From: an uncultured Lachnospiraceae bacterium
GTDB taxonomy: Bacteria > Bacillota > Clostridia > Lachnospirales > Lachnospiraceae
Assembly (NCBI GenBank): GCA_902789665.1
Contig: CADAOY010000001.1
Span: forward strand, 62,001 to 126,000
Length of the DNA stretch: 64,000 nucleotides
Direction of reading: 5' to 3'
The notes under the pieces are model-generated. The model did no database searches and was not told where the DNA came from. It was given only the letters and a program-made list of their open reading frames with translations. Positions 53,395 through 62,889 of the stretch are shown here, in pieces (within the stretch, counting starts at the first letter, position 1; each line of letters starts with the position of its first letter). The translations under genes were made by a program, and so were the position numbers.

Positions 53395-55620
53395 ATGGAT
53401 ATAAATAAATCAATATATTCAAATATGGATTTTGATCCATTATATTTAGCAGATGAAATCCGGGAAGGATTCTATATCTCAACCATGATGAAGAGATACT
53501 GGGCCTGTCAGCTTCGTGTGCTCGCGGAGATTGACAAGATATGTGTTCGCCACAATATCCCTTGGTATGCAGATAATGGAACCCTTCTTGGTGCAATCCG
53601 TCATACAGGTTATATTCCATGGGATGATGACCTTGATATCTGTATGCTTCGTGATGACTGGATCAGGTTCTTCGAAGTTGCAAAAGATGAACTTCCTGAT
53701 AAGTATTATGTTTTAAGTCTTCAAAAAGAAGAAGAATATGAGCAGATGCTTGGAAGAATTACAAATGGTAATAAGGTGTCATATGGCGAGGTGCATTTAA
53801 AAGAATTCTATAACTGCCCTTATACTGTGGGGGTGGATATTTTTCCATTGGATGCTCTTGCAGATGACGAGGAAGAGGAAGAGGCAAGGCGCTCTAAACT
53901 TCTGGATATTGCAGCGGCTATGACATATATTAACTCGGGACTTGAGAAAAGTGATGAGGCCAAGGAAGTAATCAGGAAGATAGAAAAAGACAATCATGTG
54001 TCTTTGGAATATAAGAAGAATCTTAAAAGAGAATTGCTGCTTTTAAGTGAAAAGTTATACAGTCTTTATCCGACAAAGGATGCGAAGTATGTATCTTTGA
54101 TGCCTTACTGGGTATCGCATCATAATCATAAGTACGAGAAGGCTCTGTATGATAACAGGGTACTGGTGCCTTTTGAGAATACGCAGATTTATGTGCCGGC
54201 AAGATATGAAGAGGTACTTAAGGTAGAATATGGCGATTATATGCGAATTGTTAAGGGCGGCGGTGTTCATGAGTATCCTGTTTATAAGGATCAGGAGGCC
54301 ATGCTTAAAGAGCATATAGAAACCAACCCTTACAGATATACTTTCCCGGATGCATCGGAGGTTACAGCGCCAAGGAAAGGCGATATAAAAGAGCAGATTC
54401 GTACACTTACCGGAACGCTTGATAAGACGCAGAAGTTACTTAATGTGATAATTCAAAGCGGAAATGTTGAGACACTGAGGCAGGCTTTGGAAGGCTGCCA
54501 GTCACTTGCCATAGCGCTAGGTAATCTTATTGAGAATTACATGGTGGGTACGGATATAATTCCTAAATTAGAGGATTATTGCGAGAAGATATTTATCTGT
54601 CACAGCGAGCCGTCTGTTGAGGCTTTGAGTGTGATGACCGGTCTTGGTGACTCGATTATTGGATTTATTGAAGACTTTCTCGTTAATAAGAAAGAGGACA
54701 TACTCTTTATTCTTTGCAGGCATGAGTGGTGGGATAATGCACTTAAAATGTATTATTCTTATGCGGCGGATGGAAGTAAGAATGTATATGTGATGTGTGC
54801 GCCATATAAGCTTGATGAGATTAACAGCGGAACTGTGGAAGGTGAGAGCGTAAGGTGCGACAGCGCATATCTGCCTTCTGATGTTAATGTTGTTACACTG
54901 GAAGAATATAATTATGCTGAGCGTTATCCAGAGACCATTATTGTACAAAATCCTTATGATCAGTTTAATTTAAGTTATAATATTCAGGATTATTTCTGTA
55001 CAAATAATCTTAAGAATTATACGTCGAAACTTATTTATTTATCACCGGATGGAATTGAGCCACCTGTGGATGACAAGGATAAGGCTATTGCGGCATTGGA
55101 GGTTTTAATTGAGGAGCCTGCCAATGTATATGCAGATGAGATACTGGTGGATTCTGAGGGCATGGGTAAGCTTTATGTAGATACGCTAAGTGAGCTTTCA
55201 GGATTATCAAAAGAATTCTGGGAAAATAAAGTCAGGGTATGTGAACCACTGAATAAGGGCGATGTGGTTAAGGATGGACCGAAGGTACTGCTCTTTGAGG
55301 TTAATATATCCGTATTGCTTAAAGAGGGTATGAAGGCTGTTCAGAAAATTGAGGATGCTCTTAAGGTGATGGATGGTAGCGATGGCGTAGCGTGTATATT
55401 CAGATTATCCGGTGAGGTGGATGAGCTAAAGACAATAGACAAGGGCTTATATGATTTGCTTGCCGGGGTTTTGAGTAAATATGGACTTGATGTAAATGTT
55501 GCCATAACCACGGAAATAGATTATAGATTAGTGGATGCATTTTATGGAAGTACGGGTTATTCAGCACATATGGTAAGAAGTCTGGGTAAGCCTGTTATGA
55601 TAATGAATGTAAATGTGTAA
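53395..55620 (+). CDS. LicD-family transferase fused to a C-terminal domain of unknown function
   Basis: Residues about 30-310 are a LicD domain: ADNGTLLGAIRHTGYIPWDDDLDICMLR (in parts) is the nucleotidyl/phosphotransferase site with its Asp triplet, followed by VGVDIFPLDAL and YGDYMRI. LicD enzymes transfer phosphocholine or other phospho-groups to cell-surface glycans. The second half (about 345-741) begins with a helical linker and then alternating strands and helices (ILFILCRHEWWDNALKMYYSY, YPETIIVQNPYDQFN, YTSKLIYLSPDGIEPP). It is distantly like the N-terminal part of CDP-glycerol transferases, but I cannot name it. The start ATG is only 3 bases from the crp stop and no ribosome binding site is visible, so translation is probably coupled to the Crp/Fnr gene. 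Confidence 0.82.
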   Translation: MDINKSIYSNMDFDPLYLADEIREGFYISTMMKRYWACQLRVLAEIDKICVRHNIPWYADNGTLLGAIRHTGYIPWDDDLDICMLRDDWIRFFEVAKDELPDKYYVLSLQKEEEYEQMLGRITNGNKVSYGEVHLKEFYNCPYTVGVDIFPLDALADDEEEEEARRSKLLDIAAAMTYINSGLEKSDEAKEVIRKIEKDNHVSLEYKKNLKRELLLLSEKLYSLYPTKDAKYVSLMPYWVSHHNHKYEKALYDNRVLVPFENTQIYVPARYEEVLKVEYGDYMRIVKGGGVHEYPVYKDQEAMLKEHIETNPYRYTFPDASEVTAPRKGDIKEQIRTLTGTLDKTQKLLNVIIQSGNVETLRQALEGCQSLAIALGNLIENYMVGTDIIPKLEDYCEKIFICHSEPSVEALSVMTGLGDSIIGFIEDFLVNKKEDILFILCRHEWWDNALKMYYSYAADGSKNVYVMCAPYKLDEINSGTVEGESVRCDSAYLPSDVNVVTLEEYNYAERYPETIIVQNPYDQFNLSYNIQDYFCTNNLKNYTSKLIYLSPDGIEPPVDDKDKAIAALEVLIEEPANVYADEILVDSEGMGKLYVDTLSELSGLSKEFWENKVRVCEPLNKGDVVKDGPKVLLFEVNISVLLKEGMKAVQKIEDALKVMDGSDGVACIFRLSGEVDELKTIDKGLYDLLAGVLSKYGLDVNVAITTEIDYRLVDAFYGSTGYSAHMVRSLGKPVMIMNVNV

Positions 55621-55637
55621 GTTTGTAATTATGGAAA

Positions 55638-55667
55638 ACAGCAGTTGCAAGGCTGCTGCTTTTGTTT
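55638..55667 (+). terminator. Terminator of the LicD gene
   Basis: CAGCAG (55639-55644) pairs with CTGCTG (55653-55658), followed by CTTTTGTTT. Confidence 0.65.
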
Positions 55668-55673
55668 GAACAT

Positions 55674-55702
55674 AAAAACAGAGACCGTAAGGCCTCTGTT
55701 TT
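55674..55702. terminator. Bidirectional terminator
   Basis: AAAACAGAG pairs with CTCTGTTTT around ACCGTAAGGC. On the - strand the T run suits the end of the convergent double-HTH gene. Confidence 0.75.
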
Positions 55703-55735
55703 GCGTTTTGCTCGTATCTGATTATTAGTATCTGA

Positions 55736-57178
55736 CTATTCGTAAAGAGCCAGGATTGAATCTCTTAATCTTGGATGTTTAATTACAAAGTGTACTTCAG
55801 GAGCATTGGATTTGGAAATAACTACTGTTCTGTTTCCATATCTTGTTATTGTGATGTTCGTGAAAAGATTCTTGTTATCCGGAAGGTCTTCAGGTACCTC
55901 GCCTGTTCTCTTCATGAGTTCTTCGGCTTCTTCTTTACAGAAAACGGCATATTCATTTTCTCTTTCTTCAAAATAAATGTCCACAAGTGGTAATGCTTTG
56001 GAGAAAAGTGATTTCTGGCGTTTGATGGCGCCATCCATTTCGTCTTTACTTGAACTTAAGTAGAAAAAGGCAGTGGATAAATCCCTATTGGTACATTCTC
56101 CAATTAAGCAGACATCGCCGGATACTCTGATAAGATGCTGAAAATCCGATTCCGGTTCTTCCTTAAGATAATAAGGGGTAATCAGACCTGTCATATAAAG
56201 TGGAATCCAGTTCTCCAAACCAATCATCATTTCGCTGAAAGGACGATTGAGATCGTGGATTACGTTGATTCTGATTCCCTTTTTCAAAACCATTGCCAGG
56301 CCTAACATCCAGTTCTTGGAAAATTTAGGATCGCTTGCGAGCTCATCAAACGGAAGATTGGAATATTGCCATATGTCATCTGTGGAAGAGGACAAAACAG
56401 TCTTACGAAGAAATGAAAGTTCTGCCTGTTTCATACCTTCGACACCGTGGAAGTGTTTGCTGCCTGATGGTTTAATAGGAGTTGAGATGGCTTTGATTTT
56501 GTCAAAATGGATTTTCTTTGAGTAGTCGTTTAAGTCGAATTCATCGAGTTTTGACAGGTAATTCTTAAGGGCTGTCTCATTGTCTGTCGCTCCGCCTTTT
56601 CCATCATTTGGTATTGACCGGCTGAGTAAATAACTATATATTGCATTGCTCCTTTGCTTGATATCTTCAAGTTCTGCAGTTGAAACTGAGATAAGAGTAG
56701 CAAGGGCGTCCTTTAATTCCACACTCTTACATACTTCCGCAGCATAGTCGCTTATGTTACGGGTAAATGAATCGTAATCAGCAGGAATTCTTTCAGTTGA
56801 CAATACCCTTGAGATAAATGAAGGGTCGTAACCGGTCTTTTGGGCCAGCTGAAGGTTGCTGATGTTAAGGACTTTGGCAAGAAGTGAAAGTCTTGATGCA
56901 TATAAATCCTTATTTACGCCGGAAATAGGAAGAGCCTGGGTAAATGCGGTTTTGATATCTTCGTATGTGAGAGGCTCATCTTTCCCGGATTTATTCTTGG
57001 AAAGGGTAACAAGGCCCTGAATCAGGTTCTCTAATTCCTGGCTTTCTGCATCAGGAGTACGAGCTCCTGAACGATATCTGCTAAGTGTAGCATCAGACAA
57101 CTGGCTGATTTCAGCAAGTTCTCTTGATGTGCACGGAATTCTATCCATATATTGCTTTAGTAAGTCATGAAATTTCAT
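55736..57178 (-). CDS. Large regulator with two N-terminal HTH domains and a C-terminal sensor-like region
   Basis: Two XRE-like helix-turn-helix segments are seen: residues about 15-42 (SRELAEISQLSDATLSRYRSG) and about 105-130 (LQLAQKTGYDPSFISRVLS). The remaining 340 residues have no family that I recognise; they contain HFHGVEGMKQAELSFLRKTVL, WMLGLAMVLKKGIRINVIHDLNRPFSEMM and, at the end, a strand-rich piece (FTNITITRYGNRTVVISK). The layout, DNA-binding part plus a long ligand- or protein-binding part, resembles other clostridial regulators of about 480 residues. Start follows AAGGAGAC. It is transcribed away from the surface-protein gene at 57373, which it may control. Confidence 0.75.
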   Translation of the reverse strand: MKFHDLLKQYMDRIPCTSRELAEISQLSDATLSRYRSGARTPDAESQELENLIQGLVTLSKNKSGKDEPLTYEDIKTAFTQALPISGVNKDLYASRLSLLAKVLNISNLQLAQKTGYDPSFISRVLSTERIPADYDSFTRNISDYAAEVCKSVELKDALATLISVSTAELEDIKQRSNAIYSYLLSRSIPNDGKGGATDNETALKNYLSKLDEFDLNDYSKKIHFDKIKAISTPIKPSGSKHFHGVEGMKQAELSFLRKTVLSSSTDDIWQYSNLPFDELASDPKFSKNWMLGLAMVLKKGIRINVIHDLNRPFSEMMIGLENWIPLYMTGLITPYYLKEEPESDFQHLIRVSGDVCLIGECTNRDLSTAFFYLSSSKDEMDGAIKRQKSLFSKALPLVDIYFEERENEYAVFCKEEAEELMKRTGEVPEDLPDNKNLFTNITITRYGNRTVVISKSNAPEVHFVIKHPRLRDSILALYE

Positions 57179-57372
57179 TAAAATATAGTCTCCTTTGGGG
57201 AATAACTAAGACACTTACACTAATTATATTTATTATTATATAAATAACCTGATTTTTCCCATTTAGTCAATGACAAGATGGAAAATAGGTGGGGTTAGTT
57301 GCGTGGAAAGTACTATAATTATAGGTAGTTTGTATTATATCAAGCAGATTATTGCTGCGAAAGGAGATATTG

Positions 57373-59748
57373 ATGAAAAGAAGATTAAGGAAAATCATGA
57401 GCATAGCGCTGGCAATGCTTATGACAATTGGAATGATGCCAATGACAGCGGTGGCAGAAGGTAATAATGCTCAGATTACTATTGGTGAATTTGATGGCTC
57501 TAATACTGCAGATTATTATGTTAATAATGGTCCCGTGAGAGTAACTCTAAGTGAAACTGTGGTGACTAATGGAGGAACAATTACTGCAGAGGGTGACACT
57601 AAAGAGGCAATTATGCTGGCGTTGAACAGTGCAATTGTTGAAATTGCCAACTTTGATGCTTCAGCTCATCAAGCGCAGTTAGTGGCTGGTGAATTTACTG
57701 CAGTTTTGTCTGTTGATGGCAATGAATTAGGTTATGATGGAACTTTTCCACCAGATTGCTCTGCATTAACATTTAGTATTATTAATAAACCAGCACAAGA
57801 TAATCCGGTTTATAGTGTAAAATTGGCAGCAGCTCAGGGTGCCAACTTTAATAATGCCAGTGTGGAACTTAAGTTTAATGATGCACAGAATACTAGTCAG
57901 CAGTATTCTATCTTAGCTGAGAATAATTATGCATTTGAAACAGTTGATGGAAGTATTCCGGCAGGTGCGACCAGTGTCACTGTAAAACTGACGGATGCCG
58001 ATCAGGGACTGAGTGGTGCTGGAATATTTATTGACGGCCAGGAGGTTGGTGCAGATAATAGAAAACTGGAAGACCTTAGAACGGGTAAGGTTTATGATAT
58101 AACAAATGCTGGACATTTTGATGTTGAATTCACTATTGGTTCCAATGGAAGTGACCAAGGTGGAGATCAGCCTGGACCAAGTGGACCACGTGCAGATGCT
58201 GTTATTCATTTAGCAGGATGTGGTAATGGCGCTGATGTTTGGACAGGCGTTCCTATGGTAGATGACTATAATGGTGCAACTACTTTTGATTTTAGTGAAA
58301 CATGGAAGGGCGTGCCTGAAGGTGACCGTAGAAGAGGCGGACTTAATGTTAATATTATTGGTACATCTGATTGGACTGACAGCTGGTACCAAGGTTATGG
58401 AGACCAGGAACGTCAGGGATATTTAAACTTTACTGTAGATGGTGTTGAACCTGGTCAGGGAGACAGATATATTGTTGTTGCTACTCAGTGGAGCGAAACA
58501 ATTGATGCAATCAGGGTAAACAATGTAGATTACAGCAATCAGTTAATTACTCCTGCTTCACCTATGGACCAGTACTTTGCACATTTCGGTGGACAGATGA
58601 TTTATAGTGTCATTAAGGTTCCTGCAGCAGCTTTAAGTACGGTTGATAACAGACAAGTAGAAGTTTATGAAGTTGAAGCGGCTGTGAGACCAATAACTGA
58701 AGAAGAATGTAAGGTTGGTAACTTCTTATGGTCTAATGATCCTTCAAATGCATCGGGTGATGCATATGTTGACCATGCAACTATGGGTATTTATGAAATA
58801 GAATATAATGGACAAAAGTGGAATAACTCTCAAATTAACGAATGCCCATATGTTGGTGATTATACGGTAAGTTCAGCTAATGCTGAAGGAAAACTTTATG
58901 GAAGCATGTTTGTTCCGGCAGGTGCAAAGGTAACTATGTTTATTGATCCGGAACCGGGATATCAGGTTAAGTCATTTAATCTTTCTGGCTCACAGTTCGA
59001 AGCTGTGGGTTATCTTACTGGTGCTTTTAAATTTACAGTAGGCAAGGGCAACTTCCATATCGGAGGTAAAGCTATTCAGGTAGAAAACAAAGTTTCAGCT
59101 TCAGCAACAGGCGTATCTGATGTTAAGGCAACGGTTGCAGCAGGTGGTGATTATCTATATGGTAATGCTGATTTAAGTATTTCAAATGCATCTCCTTCTG
59201 CAGATAAGAAGGCAGATTTCGTGACTGCAGCTGGTGAGGAAGAAGTAGATATTATTGGTGGCGATGATGCATACCTTGCTATTGATCTTAACCAGGTAGT
59301 TTATAAAGCAAACAGTGCTGAAGAGGCTGACAAGGAAAATGAAACCTGGACTCTGGCAATACATAGTCTTGGAGATGGTTATTCAGATGTCACAATGAAG
59401 TTCGCTGATGACGTTGATGTAAGCAGAGTAGTACTTGTACATAACATTGGCGATGGTGAGGATTTCGAGACAATCAGACCAATCAGTTATGATGAAGCTA
59501 ATCATACAGCAACATTCAGAATTAAGAGCTTTTCAACATTTGCTATTGCTCAGGCACATACAAAGACAGTTCCTGTAACACCTAGCAATACAAACACAAA
59601 TACTAATGGTGGTGCTCCTGCAGCAACAACTGTAGATACAGTTCCAAAGACTGCAGAAACATTCCCAATCGTACCGGTAATGGTAGTTGCAATTGTTTCA
59701 TTCGCTGCAATGGCTGTAGTAGTATTTGAAAGAAAAAGAAGAGCATAA
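57373..59748 (+). CDS. Sortase-type surface protein, unknown binding function
   Basis: A 791-residue exported protein. The signal peptide (MKRRLRKIMSIALAMLMTIG, cleavage near AVAEG) is followed by a beta-rich extracellular region without a clear known domain. Around residues 250-260 a Gly/Pro/Asp linker (DQGGDQPGPSGPRAD) divides two halves; the second contains VNIIGTSDWTDSWYQGYGDQ and an SFNLSGSQFEAVGYLTGAFKF stretch. A Thr/Asn-rich stem leads to the sorting-type signal VPKTAE, a hydrophobic helix and ERKRRA. I take ATG 57373 behind AAAGGAG; an upstream in-frame start lacks a site. It stands alone between the divergent HTH regulator and purA. It is likely to bind carbohydrate or host material, but that is inference. 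Confidence 0.82.
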   Translation: MKRRLRKIMSIALAMLMTIGMMPMTAVAEGNNAQITIGEFDGSNTADYYVNNGPVRVTLSETVVTNGGTITAEGDTKEAIMLALNSAIVEIANFDASAHQAQLVAGEFTAVLSVDGNELGYDGTFPPDCSALTFSIINKPAQDNPVYSVKLAAAQGANFNNASVELKFNDAQNTSQQYSILAENNYAFETVDGSIPAGATSVTVKLTDADQGLSGAGIFIDGQEVGADNRKLEDLRTGKVYDITNAGHFDVEFTIGSNGSDQGGDQPGPSGPRADAVIHLAGCGNGADVWTGVPMVDDYNGATTFDFSETWKGVPEGDRRRGGLNVNIIGTSDWTDSWYQGYGDQERQGYLNFTVDGVEPGQGDRYIVVATQWSETIDAIRVNNVDYSNQLITPASPMDQYFAHFGGQMIYSVIKVPAAALSTVDNRQVEVYEVEAAVRPITEEECKVGNFLWSNDPSNASGDAYVDHATMGIYEIEYNGQKWNNSQINECPYVGDYTVSSANAEGKLYGSMFVPAGAKVTMFIDPEPGYQVKSFNLSGSQFEAVGYLTGAFKFTVGKGNFHIGGKAIQVENKVSASATGVSDVKATVAAGGDYLYGNADLSISNASPSADKKADFVTAAGEEEVDIIGGDDAYLAIDLNQVVYKANSAEEADKENETWTLAIHSLGDGYSDVTMKFADDVDVSRVVLVHNIGDGEDFETIRPISYDEANHTATFRIKSFSTFAIAQAHTKTVPVTPSNTNTNTNGGAPAATTVDTVPKTAETFPIVPVMVVAIVSFAAMAVVVFERKRRA

Positions 59749-59770
59749 AAACTAAATTAAGTAAACATAA

Positions 59771-59801
59771 TAAGACAGCGACCTAACGGTCGCTGTTTTA
59801 T
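59771..59801 (+). terminator. Rho-independent terminator
   Basis: ACAGCGACC and GGTCGCTGT pair around TAAC, followed by TTTATT. Confidence 0.9.
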
Positions 59802-59848
59802 TGCCTAAATTTATAAAATTTTTTCTTTTCATATGACCACTTTGATAT

Positions 59849-59884
59849 TATAATAGAAAAGGTTTATAGCGCACTAGTGCGCTA
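59849..59884 (+). promoter_or_regulatory. purA -10 with an 18-bp perfect palindrome downstream
   Basis: TATAAT (59849-59854) has a weak -35 (TTTTCA, 59826-59831). Starting 12 bases downstream is TAGCGCACTAGTGCGCTA (59867-59884), a perfect palindrome at the predicted transcription start. It is placed as a repressor operator would be. Confidence 0.6.
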
Positions 59885-59945
59885 AAGTGAAATAAACAAA
59901 GGTTGGAAACAACAGATATATAGCAATAGAAACGGAGGAAGTAGT

Positions 59946-61220
59946 ATGTCTAATTGCGTAGTAGTAGGAATTAACTGGGGTGATGAAGGTAAGGGAAGAA
60001 TGGTTGACCTTCTTTCATCAGACAAAGATGTAGTTGTTCGTTACCAGGGTGGTGGTAATGCAGGACATACAGTAATTAATGAGAAGGGTAAATTTGCTCT
60101 TCATTTACTGCCGTCGGGTATTTTTCGTGATGGTGTTGTAAATATTTTAGGTAACGGTGTAGCGTTAGACCCTGAGAACCTGCTTAACGAGATTAATTCA
60201 GTAAGAGCACAGGGCGTTGATATTACTCCGGATAACTTAAAGATTAGCGACAGAGCGTCACTGCTTCTTCCTTGGCACAGAGAATTAGACGAGCTTGAGG
60301 AGTTAAGACTTGCAGATAAGAAGTTTGGTTCAACCAAGCAGGGTATTGCTCCTTTCTATTCAGATAAATATCAGAAGAAGACTATCCTTGCTGGTGAGCT
60401 TCTTCACAATCCTAAATTAAAAGAGCATATTGCAGATCTTTTAGAGTGGAAGAATCTTACAATTACCAGAGTATATGGCGCAGAGGCCATTACAATGGAA
60501 GAGATTGATAAGTGGTTAAATGATTACTGCGAGCAGATTAAGCCATTCATCTGCGATACAGGTGCTTTCCTGGCTAATGCCCAGAAGAGTGGCAAGAGCA
60601 TCATGTTTGAGGCTCAGCTTGGTTCACTTAGAGACCTTGATTATGGTATTCATCCATATACAACATCATCCAACACACTGGCTTCATATGCGCCTATCGG
60701 TTCAGGATTCCCGGGTGCCAAGTTAGATGAGATTATCGGTGTTGTTAAGGCTTATTCAACATGCGTAGGTGAAGGCCCATTCGTTGGTGAGATGGATGGA
60801 GATGAGGCTACTCAGCTTAGAGAAGCAGGCGGTGAGTATGGTGCCAAGACAGGAAGACCAAGAAGAGTTGCTCCTATCGATATCGTTGCAACAAAGTATG
60901 GAACAAGAGTGCAGGCTGCAACATGCATCGCATTAACAAAGATGGATGTTCTCTCATATATGGACAAAATCCCTGTATGCGTTAAATATGAAGTAAATGG
61001 TGTGGAAACAGAGGAGTTCCCATTCCCATCACTTCTTAATGATGCAAAGGCTGTAATCACATATATGGATGGATGGAAGACAGATATTTCAGGTTGCCGC
61101 AAGTGGGAAGATCTTCCTAAGGCAGCGCAGGATTATGTACTTTATATTGAGAAGGCTATTGAGTGCCCAATCAAGTATGTATCAGTTGGTCCTGAAAGAG
61201 ACAGCATTATTATCAGATAA
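59946..61220 (+). CDS. purA: Adenylosuccinate synthetase
   Basis: A full-length 424-residue enzyme that joins IMP and aspartate with GTP, the first step from IMP to AMP. Visible motifs are the P-loop NWGDEGKGRMVD with the catalytic Asp, the catalytic His in GGGNAGHTV, GIAPFYSDK, GSGFPG, TKMDVL and the C-terminal GPERDSII. Start follows ACGGAGG. The guaA gene starts 12 bases downstream, so both branches from IMP are made from one transcript, probably under the palindrome at 59867. Confidence 0.97.
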   Translation: MSNCVVVGINWGDEGKGRMVDLLSSDKDVVVRYQGGGNAGHTVINEKGKFALHLLPSGIFRDGVVNILGNGVALDPENLLNEINSVRAQGVDITPDNLKISDRASLLLPWHRELDELEELRLADKKFGSTKQGIAPFYSDKYQKKTILAGELLHNPKLKEHIADLLEWKNLTITRVYGAEAITMEEIDKWLNDYCEQIKPFICDTGAFLANAQKSGKSIMFEAQLGSLRDLDYGIHPYTTSSNTLASYAPIGSGFPGAKLDEIIGVVKAYSTCVGEGPFVGEMDGDEATQLREAGGEYGAKTGRPRRVAPIDIVATKYGTRVQAATCIALTKMDVLSYMDKIPVCVKYEVNGVETEEFPFPSLLNDAKAVITYMDGWKTDISGCRKWEDLPKAAQDYVLYIEKAIECPIKYVSVGPERDSIIIR

Positions 61221-61232
61221 GAGGAAAAATAC

Positions 61233-62771
61233 GTGGAAGAAAAAATATTGATTCTGAATTTTGGCGGTCAGTATGATCAGCTTATTGCCAGAAGAGTCAG
61301 AGAATGTAATGTATATTCAGAGGTTAAGCCTTATGATATGACACTTGATGAGATTAAGGCTTTTAACCCAAAGGGTATTATTTTTACCGGTGGGCCTGAG
61401 AGTGTATATGCGGAGAATTCTTATCATCCGGCGGAGGGGATTTTTGAACTTGGTATTCCAATTCTTGGTATCTGCTATGGCTGCCAGCTTATAGCATATC
61501 ATCTTGGTGGAAGCGTTGTTCCGGCAAGTGAAGATACTGCAAGAGAGTACGGAAGAACAGAGACTAATCTTAATAATAACTGTCCGCTTTTTGCAGGAAT
61601 AGAGCCTAAGCTTATTACATGGATGAGCCATGGTGATTATATGGCTAAGGTGCCACAGGGATTCGTTCTTTCAGCTTTCTCCAAGGCGTGTCCTAACGTT
61701 GCAATCAGCAATGAGCAGAAGAAAATATATGGCGTTCAGTTCCATCCTGAGGTTAATCATACAGAGCACGGAACTGAGATGATCAGGAATTTCTTATACA
61801 GAGTCTGTGGCGTGTCAGGAAACTGGACAATGTCCAATTTCATGAATGAGAGTATAGAGAAGATTCAGAATAAGGTTGGAGACGGTAAGGTGCTTCTTGC
61901 ATTATCAGGCGGTGTTGATTCGTCTGTCCTTGCAGCTCTTCTTTCGAAGGCAATCGGAAGACAGCTTACCTGTGTATTCGTAGACCACGGCCTTATGCGT
62001 CTTAATGAAGGTGACGAAGTTGAAGAAGCATTCCGTGACTGGGATATTAATCTTATAAGAATAAATGCTGAGAAGAGATTCCTGGATAAACTTGCAGGAG
62101 TATCTGATCCTGAGAAGAAGCGTCACATCATCGGCGAGGAGTTCATCAGGGTATTCGAGGAAATCGGAAAGCAGATAGGCTCTGTTGATTATCTTGCGCA
62201 GGGTACAATTTATCCTGATGTTATCGAATCAGGTAAGGGTAATGCGGATGTAATTAAGAGTCACCACAACGTTGGCGGTCTTCCTGATTTCGTTGATTTC
62301 AAGGAGATTATTGAGCCGCTTAGACTTCTCTTTAAGGATGAGGTCAGAGCGCTTGGCAGGGAACTTGGATTATCATCTGTTTTGGTTGAGAGACAGCCAT
62401 TCCCGGGACCAGGTCTTGCCATCAGAGTAATTGGTGAGATAACAAAGGAGAAACTTGATATAGTTCGTAAGGCTGATTTTATCTTCAGGGAAGAGGTTGA
62501 AAAGGCTGGAATCAGAGATACAATGAATCAGTATTTTGCAGCTCTTACAAACCTTAGAAGTGTAGGCGTTATGGGTGATGGAAGAACCTATGATTATGCT
62601 ATTGCCTTAAGAAGCGTTGTAACATCAGACTTTATGACTGCAGAATATACACATATTCCTTATGAGGTTCTCGATAAGGTTTCACTTAGAATTGTTAATG
62701 AAGTGGATGGTGTTAACAGAGTGTTCTATGATATAACAGGTAAACCGCCTGCAACGGTTGAGTACGAATAA
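61233..62771 (+). CDS. guaA: GMP synthase, glutamine-hydrolysing
   Basis: The complete two-domain enzyme of 512 residues. The class I glutaminase (about 3-190) carries the nucleophile Cys81 in GICYGCQL and the His/Glu pair in [13 protein letters not shown]. The ATP-PPase domain has [33 protein letters not shown] and HHNVGGLPD, and the dimerisation domain ends KPPATVEYE. It turns XMP into GMP. Start is GTG behind GAGGAAA. It overlaps in function with the stand-alone synthetase half at 30867, but is not the same: that copy ends SGTIEWE and differs at many positions. Confidence 0.97.
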   Translation: MEEKILILNFGGQYDQLIARRVRECNVYSEVKPYDMTLDEIKAFNPKGIIFTGGPESVYAENSYHPAEGIFELGIPILGICYGCQLIAYHLGGSVVPASEDTAREYGRTETNLNNNCPLFAGIEPKLITWMSHGDYMAKVPQGFVLSAFSKACPNVAISNEQKKIYGVQFHPEVNHTEHGTEMIRNFLYRVCGVSGNWTMSNFMNESIEKIQNKVGDGKVLLALSGGVDSSVLAALLSKAIGRQLTCVFVDHGLMRLNEGDEVEEAFRDWDINLIRINAEKRFLDKLAGVSDPEKKRHIIGEEFIRVFEEIGKQIGSVDYLAQGTIYPDVIESGKGNADVIKSHHNVGGLPDFVDFKEIIEPLRLLFKDEVRALGRELGLSSVLVERQPFPGPGLAIRVIGEITKEKLDIVRKADFIFREEVEKAGIRDTMNQYFAALTNLRSVGVMGDGRTYDYAIALRSVVTSDFMTAEYTHIPYEVLDKVSLRIVNEVDGVNRVFYDITGKPPATVEYE

Positions 62772-62776
62772 TTGTA

Positions 62777-62815
62777 ATTTCCCACAACTTTTTAAAAGGT
62801 TGTGGGATTTTTTTT
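62777..62815 (+). terminator. Rho-independent terminator
   Basis: CCCACAAC pairs with GTTGTGGG around a T/A-rich loop, followed by ATTTTTTTT. It ends the purA-guaA transcript. Confidence 0.92.
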
Positions 62816-62889
62816 GGGCTGAAACAGTGAACAATTGGCGCTTTTTGTGGTAAAATATTATGGTATGATTTTTTAATTAAGGGGAATTT

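Noticed and set aside
55638-55702. Two adjacent hairpins as a structured small RNA
   Set aside because: Each has the form of an intrinsic terminator for one of the two convergent genes, which is a sufficient explanation.
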